Part shown: in pieces, positions 1-8,553 of the stretch
How the letters are laid out: each line of letters starts with the position of its first letter
Position numbering within the stretch: the stretch's first letter is position 1
Assembly (NCBI RefSeq): GCF_014639235.1
Contig: NZ_BMFU01000001.1
Location: 992,001-1,056,000, forward strand
Reading direction: 5' to 3'
Length of the DNA: 64,000 nucleotides
Origin: Paenibacillus silvae
GTDB lineage: Bacteria; Bacillota; Bacilli; Paenibacillales; Paenibacillaceae
Notes under the pieces: generated by a model
What the model was told of the DNA's origin: nothing
The model's input: only the letters and a program-made list of their open reading frames with translations
Databases searched by the model: none
Made by a program: the position numbers and the translations under genes

Positions 1-425
1 CGACAAGCAGATGCATTTCTTCTATTATAAACGTGTCGAAAGCTGTTGAACGGTCAATCTCATTTATTTTCATAAAAAAATTTATTTTTTTTGATGCTGA
101 AAAATCCGTTTATTCAGTATAACGCTTACATGCTTAACGCTTAACGGTTTGCAAAGCCATCAATTTACTGAAAACAAATCATTTCTATGAAAATTTTCAA
201 TGTAAATAATCATGACATGCTTGACCCTGAACTTTGTCCTATGTTACGGTTTTATTAGCTTCACCGCATATTTTTTCCCAAATTAATTATCATTCATTGA
301 ATTCGCGTCAACTAATGTTCCGCGAATTCAATGAATGTTCGGGAATGAAATCGCAGAAAACTTACGAAAATAATGTTTCATTTTCCAAACCCAAAACAAA
401 TTCTGAAAACAGGAGGAACAAAAGC
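1..425. other. AT-rich intergenic region upstream of HAD gene
   Basis: No convincing gene is seen. The stretch is AT-rich and probably carries the promoter for the HAD/mtlD pair. The most notable structure is a perfect inverted repeat at 291-337, listed separately. An open frame from 234 continues into the HAD gene, but it lacks a ribosome site and reads through this repeat. Confidence 0.5.
291..337. promoter_or_regulatory. perfect 17-bp inverted repeat before the HAD/mtlD genes
   Basis: CATTCATTGAATTCGCG (291-307) is followed after 13 bases by its exact reverse complement (321-337). There is no T-run behind it, so it is not a standard terminator. It lies about 90 bases before the HAD start. 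It could be an operator or an mRNA hairpin; function is inferred only from position. Confidence 0.5.
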
Positions 426-1094
426 ATGATCAAAGCGCTGATTTTTGACTTCGATGGAACGATTATTGATACAGAGACGGCATGGTTTGTTGCGTTTCGT
501 GATGCGTATAAAAAACATGGGGTTGACCTTACGCTGGAGATGTATTCTCAATGTATCGGCACCAGTCTCAAAACGTTTAATCCGTACGAGTACCTTATCA
601 CAGATCTGAATCTTCCGATTGATCGGGATGCGTTCAGGGAATCCGTTCAGCTGCAGCATGCTGCGCTAATGAATAAAGAGCAGGTTCGCCCGGGGATTCA
701 GGCGTATCTGGAGCAGGCACGCGAAGCCGGACTCAAACTCGCCGTTGCTTCCAGTTCCAGGCGTGATTGGGTGGAGCAGCATCTGGAGCAGCTGAAACTG
801 AAAGATTATTTTGAAGTGATTCGTACAGCCGATGATGTTGCCCATGTGAAACCAGACCCCGAATTGTACAATCAGGCGCTTGATGCGCTCGGAGTCCATG
901 CGGACGAAGCTGTAGCCATAGAGGATTCACCTAACGGTGCACGGGCAGCTGCCGCAGCCGGTATGCACTGCGTAGTCATTACAAATACCATTACAGGAAC
1001 ACTGGAATTCGAAATGCCGCACCAACGGCTATCCTGCCTGACCGACCTCGAATTAAAAGATTTGATCTCGAATCCGCTCGTCACTACCGTCTAA
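426..1094 (+). CDS. HAD superfamily hydrolase (beta-phosphoglucomutase-like phosphatase)
   Basis: The 222-residue protein has all HAD motifs. Motif I is FDFDGT with D8 and D10 (nucleophile and acid/base). VASSS is motif II, the lysine of HVKPDPE is motif III, and AIEDSPNG is motif IV. An alpha-helical cap follows motif I, as in the beta-phosphoglucomutase/YhcW subgroup. The start at 426 has AGGAGG about 10 bases upstream; the open frame extends further 5' but without a ribosome site. It sits 47 bases before mannitol-1-phosphate dehydrogenase, so co-transcription is likely and a sugar-phosphate substrate is plausible. The exact substrate cannot be read from the sequence. Confidence 0.85.
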   Translation: MIKALIFDFDGTIIDTETAWFVAFRDAYKKHGVDLTLEMYSQCIGTSLKTFNPYEYLITDLNLPIDRDAFRESVQLQHAALMNKEQVRPGIQAYLEQAREAGLKLAVASSSRRDWVEQHLEQLKLKDYFEVIRTADDVAHVKPDPELYNQALDALGVHADEAVAIEDSPNGARAAAAAGMHCVVITNTITGTLEFEMPHQRLSCLTDLELKDLISNPLVTTV

Positions 1095-1141
1095 GGTCTG
1101 AACGAATTTCGTTATCCAATCTCAAAAGGGGGAGTTCACAC

Positions 1142-2314
1142 ATGAAAGCTGTACATTTTGGTGCGGGCAATATAGGCCGCGGATTTATCGGTCATATGTT
1201 GTCCGCTTCCGATTATGACGTCTGCTTTGTCGCACGTAACCCGAAGAAAATATCCATGCTTCAACAAAGGCAGGAGTATCCCATTACACTCGCCAACAAG
1301 CAGCAGGATACCACCATCGTCAACAACGTAACCGCCATTAACGTAAATGAGCAGCGTCGCGTAGCGGAAGAGATTGCTTCCGCAGATCTGATCACAACGG
1401 CGGTAGGTGTGTCAGCCCTTGGCGACATTGCCGAGCCTATTGCCAAAGGCATCTATCTCCGCATGAAAGCAAACAATTACAATCCTCTGCATATTATCGC
1501 TTGTGAAAACGCCATTGGCGGCAGCACACGGCTGAAGAAACGCATCTATCCATTCCTGGATGAGCGCACACGGGCCAAGGCCGAACGTTATATTTCATTT
1601 CCCAATGCAGCTGTGGACCGGATTGTTCCGGCACAAAACCACGAGGACCCGCTACAGGTTACCGTTGAACCTTTTTATGAATGGGTTGTGCACCGCCCGG
1701 CTCTGCTCGACGGTTTCAAAGAAATCCATGGCGTTCATTACGTCGATTCTCTTGAACCCTATATTGAGCGAAAGATGTTTACCGTGAACACGGGTCACTG
1801 TGTCGCCGCATATTTGGGTTATCTCGCGGGATTCAGAACGATAAGGCAGGTCATGAGCAATTCCACTCTTCGCGCCAAAGTACGCCATGTAATGGAAGAG
1901 ACGGGCGCCATGCTGATTCGCAAACACGGTTTTGACACTGAAAAGCACCAGAAATATATAGATACGATACTCGAACGATTCGCCAACCCGAATCTGACCG
2001 ACCAGGTCACCCGGGTCGCACGCTCCCCGCTTCGCAAGCTCTCGCCTCACGACCGGCTTGTACGCCCGGCGATGCAGGCCAGTGAATTCGGAATTGCTAT
2101 TCCCCATCTAACCTCTGCGATGGCAGCCGCGATGTTATTTGATGACAAACGTGATGAGGAAGCCATGAAGATGCAGCACATCATTCGTGAAAATGGCCTC
2201 TCTTCTTTCATCCACGACCGCATGGGTATTCCCGAAGAACATCCCGTTCATCAGCAAGTGCTCACCCGATATGAAGAACTGCAAAGGAGCAAAATAAACG
2301 CTGTTCTCACCTGA
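1142..2314 (+). CDS. mtlD: mannitol-1-phosphate 5-dehydrogenase
   Basis: This enzyme oxidises mannitol 1-phosphate to fructose 6-phosphate with NAD+, the step after PTS uptake of mannitol. The 390 residues match the usual size (about 380-390). The N-terminus MKAVHFGAGNIGRGFIG is the NAD-binding Rossmann motif, and the central NTGHCVAAYLGYLAG segment is characteristic of the polyol dehydrogenase family. An AAGGGGGAG ribosome site precedes the ATG. No mannitol PTS gene is visible in the window; it may lie upstream of base 1. The HAD gene just upstream probably shares the transcript. Confidence 0.95.
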   Translation: MKAVHFGAGNIGRGFIGHMLSASDYDVCFVARNPKKISMLQQRQEYPITLANKQQDTTIVNNVTAINVNEQRRVAEEIASADLITTAVGVSALGDIAEPIAKGIYLRMKANNYNPLHIIACENAIGGSTRLKKRIYPFLDERTRAKAERYISFPNAAVDRIVPAQNHEDPLQVTVEPFYEWVVHRPALLDGFKEIHGVHYVDSLEPYIERKMFTVNTGHCVAAYLGYLAGFRTIRQVMSNSTLRAKVRHVMEETGAMLIRKHGFDTEKHQKYIDTILERFANPNLTDQVTRVARSPLRKLSPHDRLVRPAMQASEFGIAIPHLTSAMAAAMLFDDKRDEEAMKMQHIIRENGLSSFIHDRMGIPEEHPVHQQVLTRYEELQRSKINAVLT

Positions 2315-2377
2315 ATCCGCTGTTCAGAAACTGGATTCAACCCAACAACAACATCAGATGAATCATGACAAAAATGC

Positions 2378-2417
2378 CGGGAGGAACCCATGTCTTATTT
2401 GTTCCTTCCGTTTTTTT
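2378..2417 (+). terminator. rho-independent terminator after mtlD
   Basis: The stem CGGGAGGAAC (2378-2387) pairs with GTTCCTTCCG (2401-2410) with one G-U pair, and is followed by seven T. Confidence 0.85.
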
Positions 2418-2437
2418 GACTTCGATCCGCCAGACAA

Positions 2438-2478
2438 CAAAAAAATAGCGCATCCCTCTCTACTGAAAGGAAATGCGC
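2438..2478 (-). terminator. rho-independent terminator of the 2502-3395 lipoprotein gene
   Basis: Read on the minus strand, GCGCAT (2478-2473) pairs with ATGCGC (2453-2448) and is followed by TATTTTTTT. It converges with the mtlD terminator. Confidence 0.75.
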
Positions 2479-2501
2479 CGCGTATTTGTTAGTTCTCTAA
2501 T

Positions 2502-3395
2502 CTATTCATTCATTATGGAGTTGATTGATGCATAGACCATAGGCACGAAACCTTCGGATGGTTCACCAACAGGTGCATGAATGTGGAAAATGTATCCGTT
2601 GCCGTCCAGTTCTTTAACGATGAAATATTGCGTTTTCTTCTCATTCTGAGACATCATGAACAATCTTGCATCTTTCATCGGCCCGTTACTGAGTTGTTCA
2701 GCTGTTAACGCCTTGACTTCTCCGTTCTTGGACAACTCTTCCCTCGCATCCATTTTCAAATGATCCAGATTAAAGTCCGCAGGCAACTTCTCAATCTCTA
2801 CCTTATATGCAGGATCAATCTTCATCGTTAACTCATGGTCTTCTGCATCAAACGACATTGGCTCAAAAATATAAAGAGAATAGCCTTTGGCCTGCGCCAG
2901 CGTTACTGTTCGCTTCTCTGTTATTCCTTCGACCGTTACTTCGAGTTCTGACGCTGCGGGTCGATCAGACGTTACAGCTCCTCCTGTACCCGAACCCTGG
3001 TTGCCATCATCGGCAGATGCGATCTTGGTAATCTCGGTGAGTACGAGCTGTTTCGTGGAAGCGTCAAGCGTTTTCTCTACATATTTGAATCGAACCGTAT
3101 CCTCATCATCCATATCGTCCATTGACTTCTGCATATCCTCTCCCACCTGGAAGGACATCGCTTTGTCATTCACACGAATCTCAACCGTATGCGGGTCTGC
3201 CCAGCCTGTCAGAATTCCTTCCGCTTCAATGGCATCACTCTCCTGCTGCGGCGGCTCTGTTGCTGGTGACGACTCCTCCGTATTACCCACAGTCGGCTGA
3301 AGTGCAGGTGCACTGCTGCCGCAAGCCACAAGCGAGAATCCCATAAGCAGAACCAGCAATGTGGCGCTGACCTTTACCGTATTCCCTTTTCGCAT
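2502..3395 (-). CDS. putative lipoprotein, two-part, function unknown
   Basis: The 297-residue protein starts with a lipoprotein signal: basic MRKGNTVK, a hydrophobic core, and a VACGSS lipobox with the acylated Cys near residue 25. A Ser/Thr/Glu/Pro linker follows. Residues about 58-130 form a small beta-rich unit (EGILTGWADPHTVEIRV...) and residues about 150-297 a second domain ending in HIHAPVGEPSEGFVPMVYASINSI. I do not recognise a named family. It is probably anchored outside the membrane. It stands as a single gene with its own terminator and no obvious partner. Confidence 0.7.
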   Translation of the reverse strand: MRKGNTVKVSATLLVLLMGFSLVACGSSAPALQPTVGNTEESSPATEPPQQESDAIEAEGILTGWADPHTVEIRVNDKAMSFQVGEDMQKSMDDMDDEDTVRFKYVEKTLDASTKQLVLTEITKIASADDGNQGSGTGGAVTSDRPAASELEVTVEGITEKRTVTLAQAKGYSLYIFEPMSFDAEDHELTMKIDPAYKVEIEKLPADFNLDHLKMDAREELSKNGEVKALTAEQLSNGPMKDARLFMMSQNEKKTQYFIVKELDGNGYIFHIHAPVGEPSEGFVPMVYASINSIMNE

Positions 3396-3737
3396 ATGAA
3401 CACCTCCGTTAGCTTATACGCAATGCTGCTTGTCCATGTTGCTGCCCAACTATATAAGCTTAACTAAAGATTTTACACCATACACTCCGATGACAGAATA
3501 ACCTTCCAATCGCTGTTATCCCCAGATTTTTCTTACTCCCTTTTCCAAAGGGGAAAATCCGGTGATAAAGGCGATCGCTCCGCTTTTTCAGGTTTTTTCT
3601 GTCCTCTCCGTTCACGTGTAAATGAATAGTTTAACTTATACAGTATACAGCTTCGTTCTATACTAGTACTTACACGAAAGGCAGGCAGATCAATCACGTA
3701 AACACGGTATTGGATAGTGCACATCCCCGTCAGCTCT
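3396..3737. other. intergenic region between two lipoprotein genes
   Basis: No supported gene. A short open frame across 3533-3862 overlaps the YkyA-like gene in another frame and has no ribosome site. The region should hold the promoter of the 2502-3395 gene and the 3' end of the deacetylase/YkyA transcript; no clear terminator was found. Confidence 0.4.
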
Positions 3738-4391
3738 TTAGCCCGCCTGATCCAGCTTGACCAGTTGTGCATGAGCTGCGTTGAAGGCCTGCGTTTGCAA
3801 GTTGAATTGTTTGCGTACTTCGGCCAGCTTGGCGTACTCTTCATTACGCGTGCGAATGGCACGTTTAATTTTGACCAGATTCGGCTTGGCCTTTGCTCTC
3901 ATCAGTCCGTACAGCTGCTCTTCCGCATCCAGACTGCTCTCGTAGGAGGCAACAAACAGTTCGAACGTCTTGGCTCTGGCCTCATATTGATCCAGTACTT
4001 TCCCTGCGTGAGCAAGTGTCTCTTGCTTCTCGATCGTAAGCTCCCCTAGCGAATGACGAAGCTCTTCCGTCTTCTCTGCCGTTTCCTGCATGACCTTGCC
4101 AGTCTGCTGCAGCAGTTCTCTGCGTTCCTTGATATGAGCCTCCGCCTGATCCAGCAGCGGTTCGATATTACTGTTTTTACTTTTACCTTTGCTTAAAATA
4201 GACTTATATAATTCCATATCCTCTTGTTCATATTTGGTCATGGCTTTCAGACTCTGGTCGATCTGCTGACCGCCCTGAACCAAACGATTGACCTGATTAG
4301 CTGCCGGCTCCTGCGGATCTCCACATCCACTGAGCAGAAGCAGCAGCAAAATGCTGACTCCAAATATTATTTTCTGACGCGTAATTCGCAT
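3738..4391 (-). CDS. YkyA-like putative cell-wall-binding lipoprotein
   Basis: The 217-residue protein has a lipoprotein signal (MRITRQKIIFG, hydrophobic stretch, LLSGCGD) with the lipid-modified Cys at about residue 23. The rest is almost entirely helical, rich in Glu, Lys, Gln and Ala with heptad-like spacing (QAEAHIKERRELLQQTGKVMQETAEKTEELRHSL), as expected of a coiled coil. Size and layout resemble Bacillus YkyA-type lipoproteins. It starts 40 bases after the deacetylase stop on the same strand, so the two probably form an operon with a role in the cell envelope. Confidence 0.75.
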   Translation of the reverse strand: MRITRQKIIFGVSILLLLLLSGCGDPQEPAANQVNRLVQGGQQIDQSLKAMTKYEQEDMELYKSILSKGKSKNSNIEPLLDQAEAHIKERRELLQQTGKVMQETAEKTEELRHSLGELTIEKQETLAHAGKVLDQYEARAKTFELFVASYESSLDAEEQLYGLMRAKAKPNLVKIKRAIRTRNEEYAKLAEVRKQFNLQTQAFNAAHAQLVKLDQAG

Positions 4392-4431
4392 GTATTCTCC
4401 CTCTCTTGCATTACTCTTTATATTCGATCAG

Positions 4432-5337
4432 TTATAAGCGGGTATCTCCGCTGAAATTGACAACCCAGTGTGCATTCGGATCGTAGACCTCGAACTCGTA
4501 GCCGCGCTCCTCCAGCAATTTCATAATACGCGGCAATGCCTGTACAGTCTGTTCCCGTTCATGCATCAGAATTACTTCTTTATCTCTGTGCACACTGTTG
4601 CTCACCCGGGCTACAATTTTGTCAGGCTGACCCGGCAGGTTCCAGTCCAGCGAGTCTGTCGTCCAGTCCCACATTTTGAAACCGGCGGCTGCGATATCCC
4701 CTCTGAAAGCTTCGCCGATCTGCGGGCTGCTTCCATATGGCGCACGGATGAGATGGGGTGTAAAACCGATGATCTTCTCAACCATCTTTTGCTCTTTTTT
4801 GAACTCGTTCACAAAGTTTGCCGAGCTTCCGCTCTTATAGAGCTTTGTATAGTTATGTGTCATGCTGTGCAGTCCTGGGTAGCTGCCCTCTTTCACCAGA
4901 CGTTTCACTGCACCCCGATGCTCATTCAGCTGACGTCCCACCATGAAAAAGGTGGCCTTTGCCTCATGCTGCTTCAAGATGTCGAGCAATTGATCGGTAT
5001 AGATACTTGGCCCGTCATCAAATGTTATGTACGCCACCTTGCGAACCTGTCCCAGAAACCGCGCAGGCTCCTCTTTTGCCTCAGGTGTAACCTGAATCAT
5101 GCCCAGCTTGGCGGGCTGCTCAATTACCGCAATGGGGGGCGGGGCTGCTACCGTTTTGATCCAGTGAGTCATACCGATGAACAGATATGTCATACCCGCA
5201 ACAAACAGGGCTATAAGCATAAGGGCTACACTTAACCTGCCGTATCGAATTTTTCTTCGTCTATGGGTTTGCTTCCGGCTCATGCTGCGAATTGCATTTC
5301 CATACTCTCTCGTTGCTTCTTGTTGTTGTACTCTCAC
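4432..5337 (-). CDS. membrane-anchored polysaccharide deacetylase (CE4/NodB)
   Basis: The 301-residue protein has a basic cytoplasmic N-terminus, one membrane helix (about 35-57) and an external NodB domain. The metal-site motif TFDDGP is at 105-110, the HSMTH motif gives H157 and H161, and RAPYG lies at 198-202; LMHEREQ near the C-terminus replaces the usual LxH motif. Such enzymes remove acetyl groups from peptidoglycan or other N-acetylglucosamine polymers. The longest frame starts with GTG at 5337, preceded by AGGAAG; an ATG 19 codons later is an alternative. It is the first gene of an apparent pair with the YkyA-like lipoprotein. Confidence 0.88.
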   Translation of the reverse strand: MRVQQQEATREYGNAIRSMSRKQTHRRRKIRYGRLSVALMLIALFVAGMTYLFIGMTHWIKTVAAPPPIAVIEQPAKLGMIQVTPEAKEEPARFLGQVRKVAYITFDDGPSIYTDQLLDILKQHEAKATFFMVGRQLNEHRGAVKRLVKEGSYPGLHSMTHNYTKLYKSGSSANFVNEFKKEQKMVEKIIGFTPHLIRAPYGSSPQIGEAFRGDIAAAGFKMWDWTTDSLDWNLPGQPDKIVARVSNSVHRDKEVILMHEREQTVQALPRIMKLLEERGYEFEVYDPNAHWVVNFSGDTRL

Positions 5338-5653
5338 GTACTGCCCACTTCCTAACTTTCATTTTTTCCCGATTCATGGAATATTCTCTCGACTAATGTC
5401 TCTATATAGAAGATTAATAGAAAATTGGGCCTTGTGAATGACAGAATAGTTACAAGCTCGGTTACAATCTGCTTATCTCTTTTCCATGTTTCTCTAACGA
5501 CTGCTTATCAGCTGATTTTAACCTTTGTTACAGGCAAAAGCTTCTCCTAATTTTCCAGGCTCCCGGCAGTTTATTTCGAGCTTCCCTGCGGTGATCTTCT
5601 CCTGTATAATGAGATGATTTAGGTTATCTATTTTTCAAGAAGGAGCTACACCC
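5338..5653. promoter_or_regulatory. divergent intergenic region
   Basis: This region separates the minus-strand deacetylase from the plus-strand EamA gene. TATAAT at 5605-5610 is a good -10 box for the EamA gene; the matching -35 (5582-5587) is weak. No gene is seen. Confidence 0.4.
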
Positions 5654-6598
5654 ATGACAAGTATAAGCCGTGTCGGCAAATCTATCTATTTGTTATTTTT
5701 TGTCGGCATTATTGCCATTTCTTTCTCCTCTATTTTTGTACGCTGGTCTGAAGCAGATGTTGCGGTCATTGCCATGTATCGTCTATTTTTAACCAATCTG
5801 GTTATGCTTCCTTTCATTTGGCCTCACAGGCATGAGATGATGCGGCTTGATTTCCGTCAGTGGGCTCTGCTGCTTGCTTCCGGTGTCATGCTTGCCCTGC
5901 ACTTCCTGCTGTGGATGGGATCATTGCGATTAACCAGTGTGGCGAGCTCCACCGTCATTCTTGCACTGGAGCCGATTCTGATTCTGGCAGGCTCGGTCTG
6001 GCTGTTCAAAGCCAAAATCAACCGTATGATGCTGATCGGCATGGGTATAGCGCTGTTCGGGTCGATTATCATTGGTGCTGGTGATTTTCAGGTGGCAGGC
6101 ACTGCACTGAAAGGGGACATTTTATCCTTGCTTGGCACGATGGCAGTAGCTGTGCATATGCTTCTGGGTCAATTTTTGCGGACGGGGCTCAGTGCCTTTT
6201 CGTATAATTTCTGGGTGTTCCTTGTTGCTGCCTGTACGTTTGCCGTTTACAATCTGTTCATGGGTCATGCTTTTGGCGGTTATGCTGCTTCGGAATGGGG
6301 CATCTTCCTGCTGCTCGCGATCGTACCTACCATCTTCGGCCACTATCTCTTTAACTGGCTGCTGCAGTATATGAATGCAACTACGGTGTCGATGGGTGTT
6401 CTTGGAGAGCCTGTATTCTCATCCCTGCTGGCGTGGATGCTGCTCGGTGAGTCACTGAGTACTCTGCAAATGTCGGCGGGTGTCGTTATCCTGTTCGGCG
6501 TGTGGATCTTCATTCGTTATGGCAAAACCAAACCGCAGCCTGTTCCGGCTGATGCTCCCATAGCCGCTCCAGGCTCTGTTGAACCCAAGACAGTGTAA
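5654..6598 (+). CDS. EamA/DMT-family transporter
   Basis: The 314-residue protein is highly hydrophobic with about ten membrane helices. It shows the tandem EamA repeat typical of drug/metabolite exporters: FSSIFVRWSEADVAVIAMYRLFLTNLVMLP in the first half, and TTVSMGVLGEPVFSSLLAWMLLGESL in the second. The Pro-rich C-terminal tail is cytoplasmic. An AAGGAGC ribosome site precedes the ATG. Members export amino acids or other metabolites; the substrate cannot be predicted here. Confidence 0.9.
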   Translation: MTSISRVGKSIYLLFFVGIIAISFSSIFVRWSEADVAVIAMYRLFLTNLVMLPFIWPHRHEMMRLDFRQWALLLASGVMLALHFLLWMGSLRLTSVASSTVILALEPILILAGSVWLFKAKINRMMLIGMGIALFGSIIIGAGDFQVAGTALKGDILSLLGTMAVAVHMLLGQFLRTGLSAFSYNFWVFLVAACTFAVYNLFMGHAFGGYAASEWGIFLLLAIVPTIFGHYLFNWLLQYMNATTVSMGVLGEPVFSSLLAWMLLGESLSTLQMSAGVVILFGVWIFIRYGKTKPQPVPADAPIAAPGSVEPKTV

Positions 6599-6755
6599 TG
6601 GATGGGTCAGGAAGAGCTGATCCACATGGGAATACGGAATGAAAAAAAGCAAAAGGCCGGAGCCTGCAAACAGCAGACTCTGGTGATGAAACAGTGTGAG
6701 CGAAGGAAATCAGTTTCGAAAAAAATCATTACATATAAAGGCGGTGTTTGTTGTT

Positions 6756-7592
6756 ATGAAAAATATTGTATCCATGCGCTGGCTGCTCGCCAGAATGTAC
6801 GAACCGGACGTTGTTATCGCAGACTGTCGCTTCCTGCTTGGTCAGCCCGATGCCGGACGTGAAGCTTACGAAGCCGGACACATTCCAGGGGCAATCTACC
6901 TTGATCTCGAAAAGGATCTGTCCGCTCCCGTAACCGAGCATGGCGGGCGTCACCCGCTTCCTGATCCGGCTGCGCTTGCAAGCCGCCTTGCCAAAGCAGG
7001 CATCGGCTCCAACAGCCGCATCATTGCCTATGATGATCAAGGCGGCATGAACGCCTCGCGCTTGTGGTGGCTGCTGCGTTATATGGGTCATGAACAAGTA
7101 TATGTTATGGACGAGGGCTTCTCCGCTTGGCAGAACGCAAAATTCCCGGTAACAACAGATGTGCCGGTGCAGATTCCATCTTCGTTTGAATGGAACTTAC
7201 AGCCGCAGATGCTGGCAAGTGTAGAGGACGTACAGCATGCTTCCGCAAGTGGCAGCGCGGTGCTGATTGACTCCCGTGATGCCCGCCGTTATGCGGGGCT
7301 CGAGGAACCGATCGATGCCAAGGCCGGACATATTCCGGGGGCCGTGAACTATTTTTGGAAAGACGTGCTTAATGCGGATGGTCGCTGGTCTGGTGTTGAG
7401 GCATTGGAGGAGCGGTTCGTGAAGCTGGGGAAAGATGATGCCATTATCGTGTACTGCGGCTCAGGCGTCTCGGCGTGCCCGAACGTGATCGCGCTGGAGG
7501 AAGCAGGATTCTCGAATGTGAAGCTGTATTCCGGGAGCTGGAGCGACTGGATCAGTTATGAGGGGAACTCGGTGGCGACGGGGGAAGAATAA
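6756..7592 (+). CDS. 3-mercaptopyruvate/thiosulfate sulfurtransferase (two rhodanese domains)
   Basis: The 278-residue protein has two rhodanese domains. The first is inactive (about residues 10-130) and the second carries the active loop CGSGVSA with nucleophile C234. CGSGV(T/S)A is the 3-mercaptopyruvate sulfurtransferase version, so transfer of sulfur from mercaptopyruvate to a thiol acceptor is likely. The ATG at 6756 follows AAGGCGGTG; an upstream in-frame ATG at 6696 lacks such a site. The last 19 codons (7536-7592) are repeated at 11562-11621 and 20576-20632, which suggests that the 3' end of this gene is an integration site. Confidence 0.9.
   Translation: MKNIVSMRWLLARMYEPDVVIADCRFLLGQPDAGREAYEAGHIPGAIYLDLEKDLSAPVTEHGGRHPLPDPAALASRLAKAGIGSNSRIIAYDDQGGMNASRLWWLLRYMGHEQVYVMDEGFSAWQNAKFPVTTDVPVQIPSSFEWNLQPQMLASVEDVQHASASGSAVLIDSRDARRYAGLEEPIDAKAGHIPGAVNYFWKDVLNADGRWSGVEALEERFVKLGKDDAIIVYCGSGVSACPNVIALEEAGFSNVKLYSGSWSDWISYEGNSVATGEE
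7536..7592 (+). repeat. rhodanese 3'-end repeat, copy 1 (in the intact gene)
   Basis: These codons encode SWSDWISYEGNSVATGEE and the stop. Bases 7535-7562 are identical over 28 bases to 20575-20602. Copy 1 completes the functional gene and is followed by that gene's terminator. Confidence 0.85.
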
Positions 7593-7624
7593 AGACTTAA
7601 ATAGACATACAGGATATGATCTGG

Positions 7625-7655
7625 AGTACATCGCTCATGTGGGGATGTACTTTTT
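7625..7655 (+). terminator. rho-independent terminator of the sulfurtransferase gene
   Basis: AGTACATC (7625-7632) pairs perfectly with GATGTACT (7644-7651) and is followed by a T-run to 7655. Confidence 0.85.
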
Positions 7656-8177
7656 GCGTTGGGCTGAGAAGGATAGAAGACAACAGGGAGTCAATGTTTG
7701 TACGCTGAAAACATTTTATATAGGTCCAGAAGTGCTTGTTATGTCAAATCTACACGATATATTCGATGTATAATCCCCTCTCACATTTCCCTAAACACAT
7801 ATATCCCTGCAAAAGCTGGCTGAAGATCCGAAAATTCAGCTTAGTAGTTGAAAAGATAGTGTTACTGGTGCATATAGTCTTAAAGGAATAGGAAGGTAAT
7901 CAACAATTGATGCAAGAAGTAAAGTAATCAACAAAATATATAAAAAACGTGGTACTATATTCCTGTATGTGGTAATGTTTTGTTAGATTTTAGGGGAATT
8001 CATTTATTGTAGATGAAATAATGATAACCAATAATTTAGAAGACTTAGACAGCAATTAGTTCTTCACAGTCACGAATCGATTCAATTCTATTTTTCTTGT
8101 GACGAAATTAGCGATGTGTCTCAGGGGTGTTTGAAATCTTTCTTAAGTAGATGACCAGCATCTAGAGATTAAACATT

Positions 8178-8335
8178 TTCATTAGCAACGTAATCTTGCT
8201 GTTCATGCCAAATTTGAATTGTGCTCATCGTATTCTGCTTGCTTTTACTGGTGAAATTTGAAACAAAGGTGGTACATAGCTTGTTGCAGCTTAGTAGATA
8301 CCTGACAAAACGATTATGGTAGCCCTACGCATAAT
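8178..8335 (-). pseudogene. possible remnant of an IS1182-type transposase
   Basis: One minus-strand frame reads GYHNRFVRYLLSCNKLC, then TTFVSNFTSKSKQNTMSTIQ, then IWHEQQDYVANENV before a stop. This resembles the C-x-x-C...SK...W-E-E-H region that precedes the C-terminal part of IS1182-family transposases. Stops interrupt both ends, so nothing functional remains. The match is from memory of the family pattern and is short. Confidence 0.35.
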
Positions 8336-8553
8336 GGCTGAATCGAATAAGAAGAAACCGAGATGAGTATCCAATGCAAGGCGACGAAGGAAGAAAATAT
8401 ATAAGTAGTCATGCCCATTACTCATGTGAATAAAATTGTACAATTTACCCAAGGGAAAGAGCAATTCTAACAATATTCCAAATTTTGGGTTTAATTAATA
8501 AAAAGTTTTTTACCTCGTAATATACAGATGCCATAATGACTGGAGAAGAAAAA

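Larger units (their letters stand above)
7593..8553. other. AT-rich left part of insert, mostly non-coding
   Basis: Apart from the terminator at 7625-7655 there is no intact gene in about 0.96 kb. Base composition changes sharply from the neighbouring sulfurtransferase gene. A frame-broken minus-strand stretch at about 8180-8330 looks like a transposase remnant. The promoter of the membrane-protein gene should lie in the last 100 bases, which are very AT-rich. Confidence 0.5.

Noticed and set aside
4468..5235. 255-codon plus-strand frame
   Set aside because: Antisense to the polysaccharide deacetylase, whose catalytic motifs are intact.
7558..7773. 71-codon frame across the end of the sulfurtransferase gene
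   Set aside because: Out of frame with the gene, runs through its terminator and has no ribosome site.
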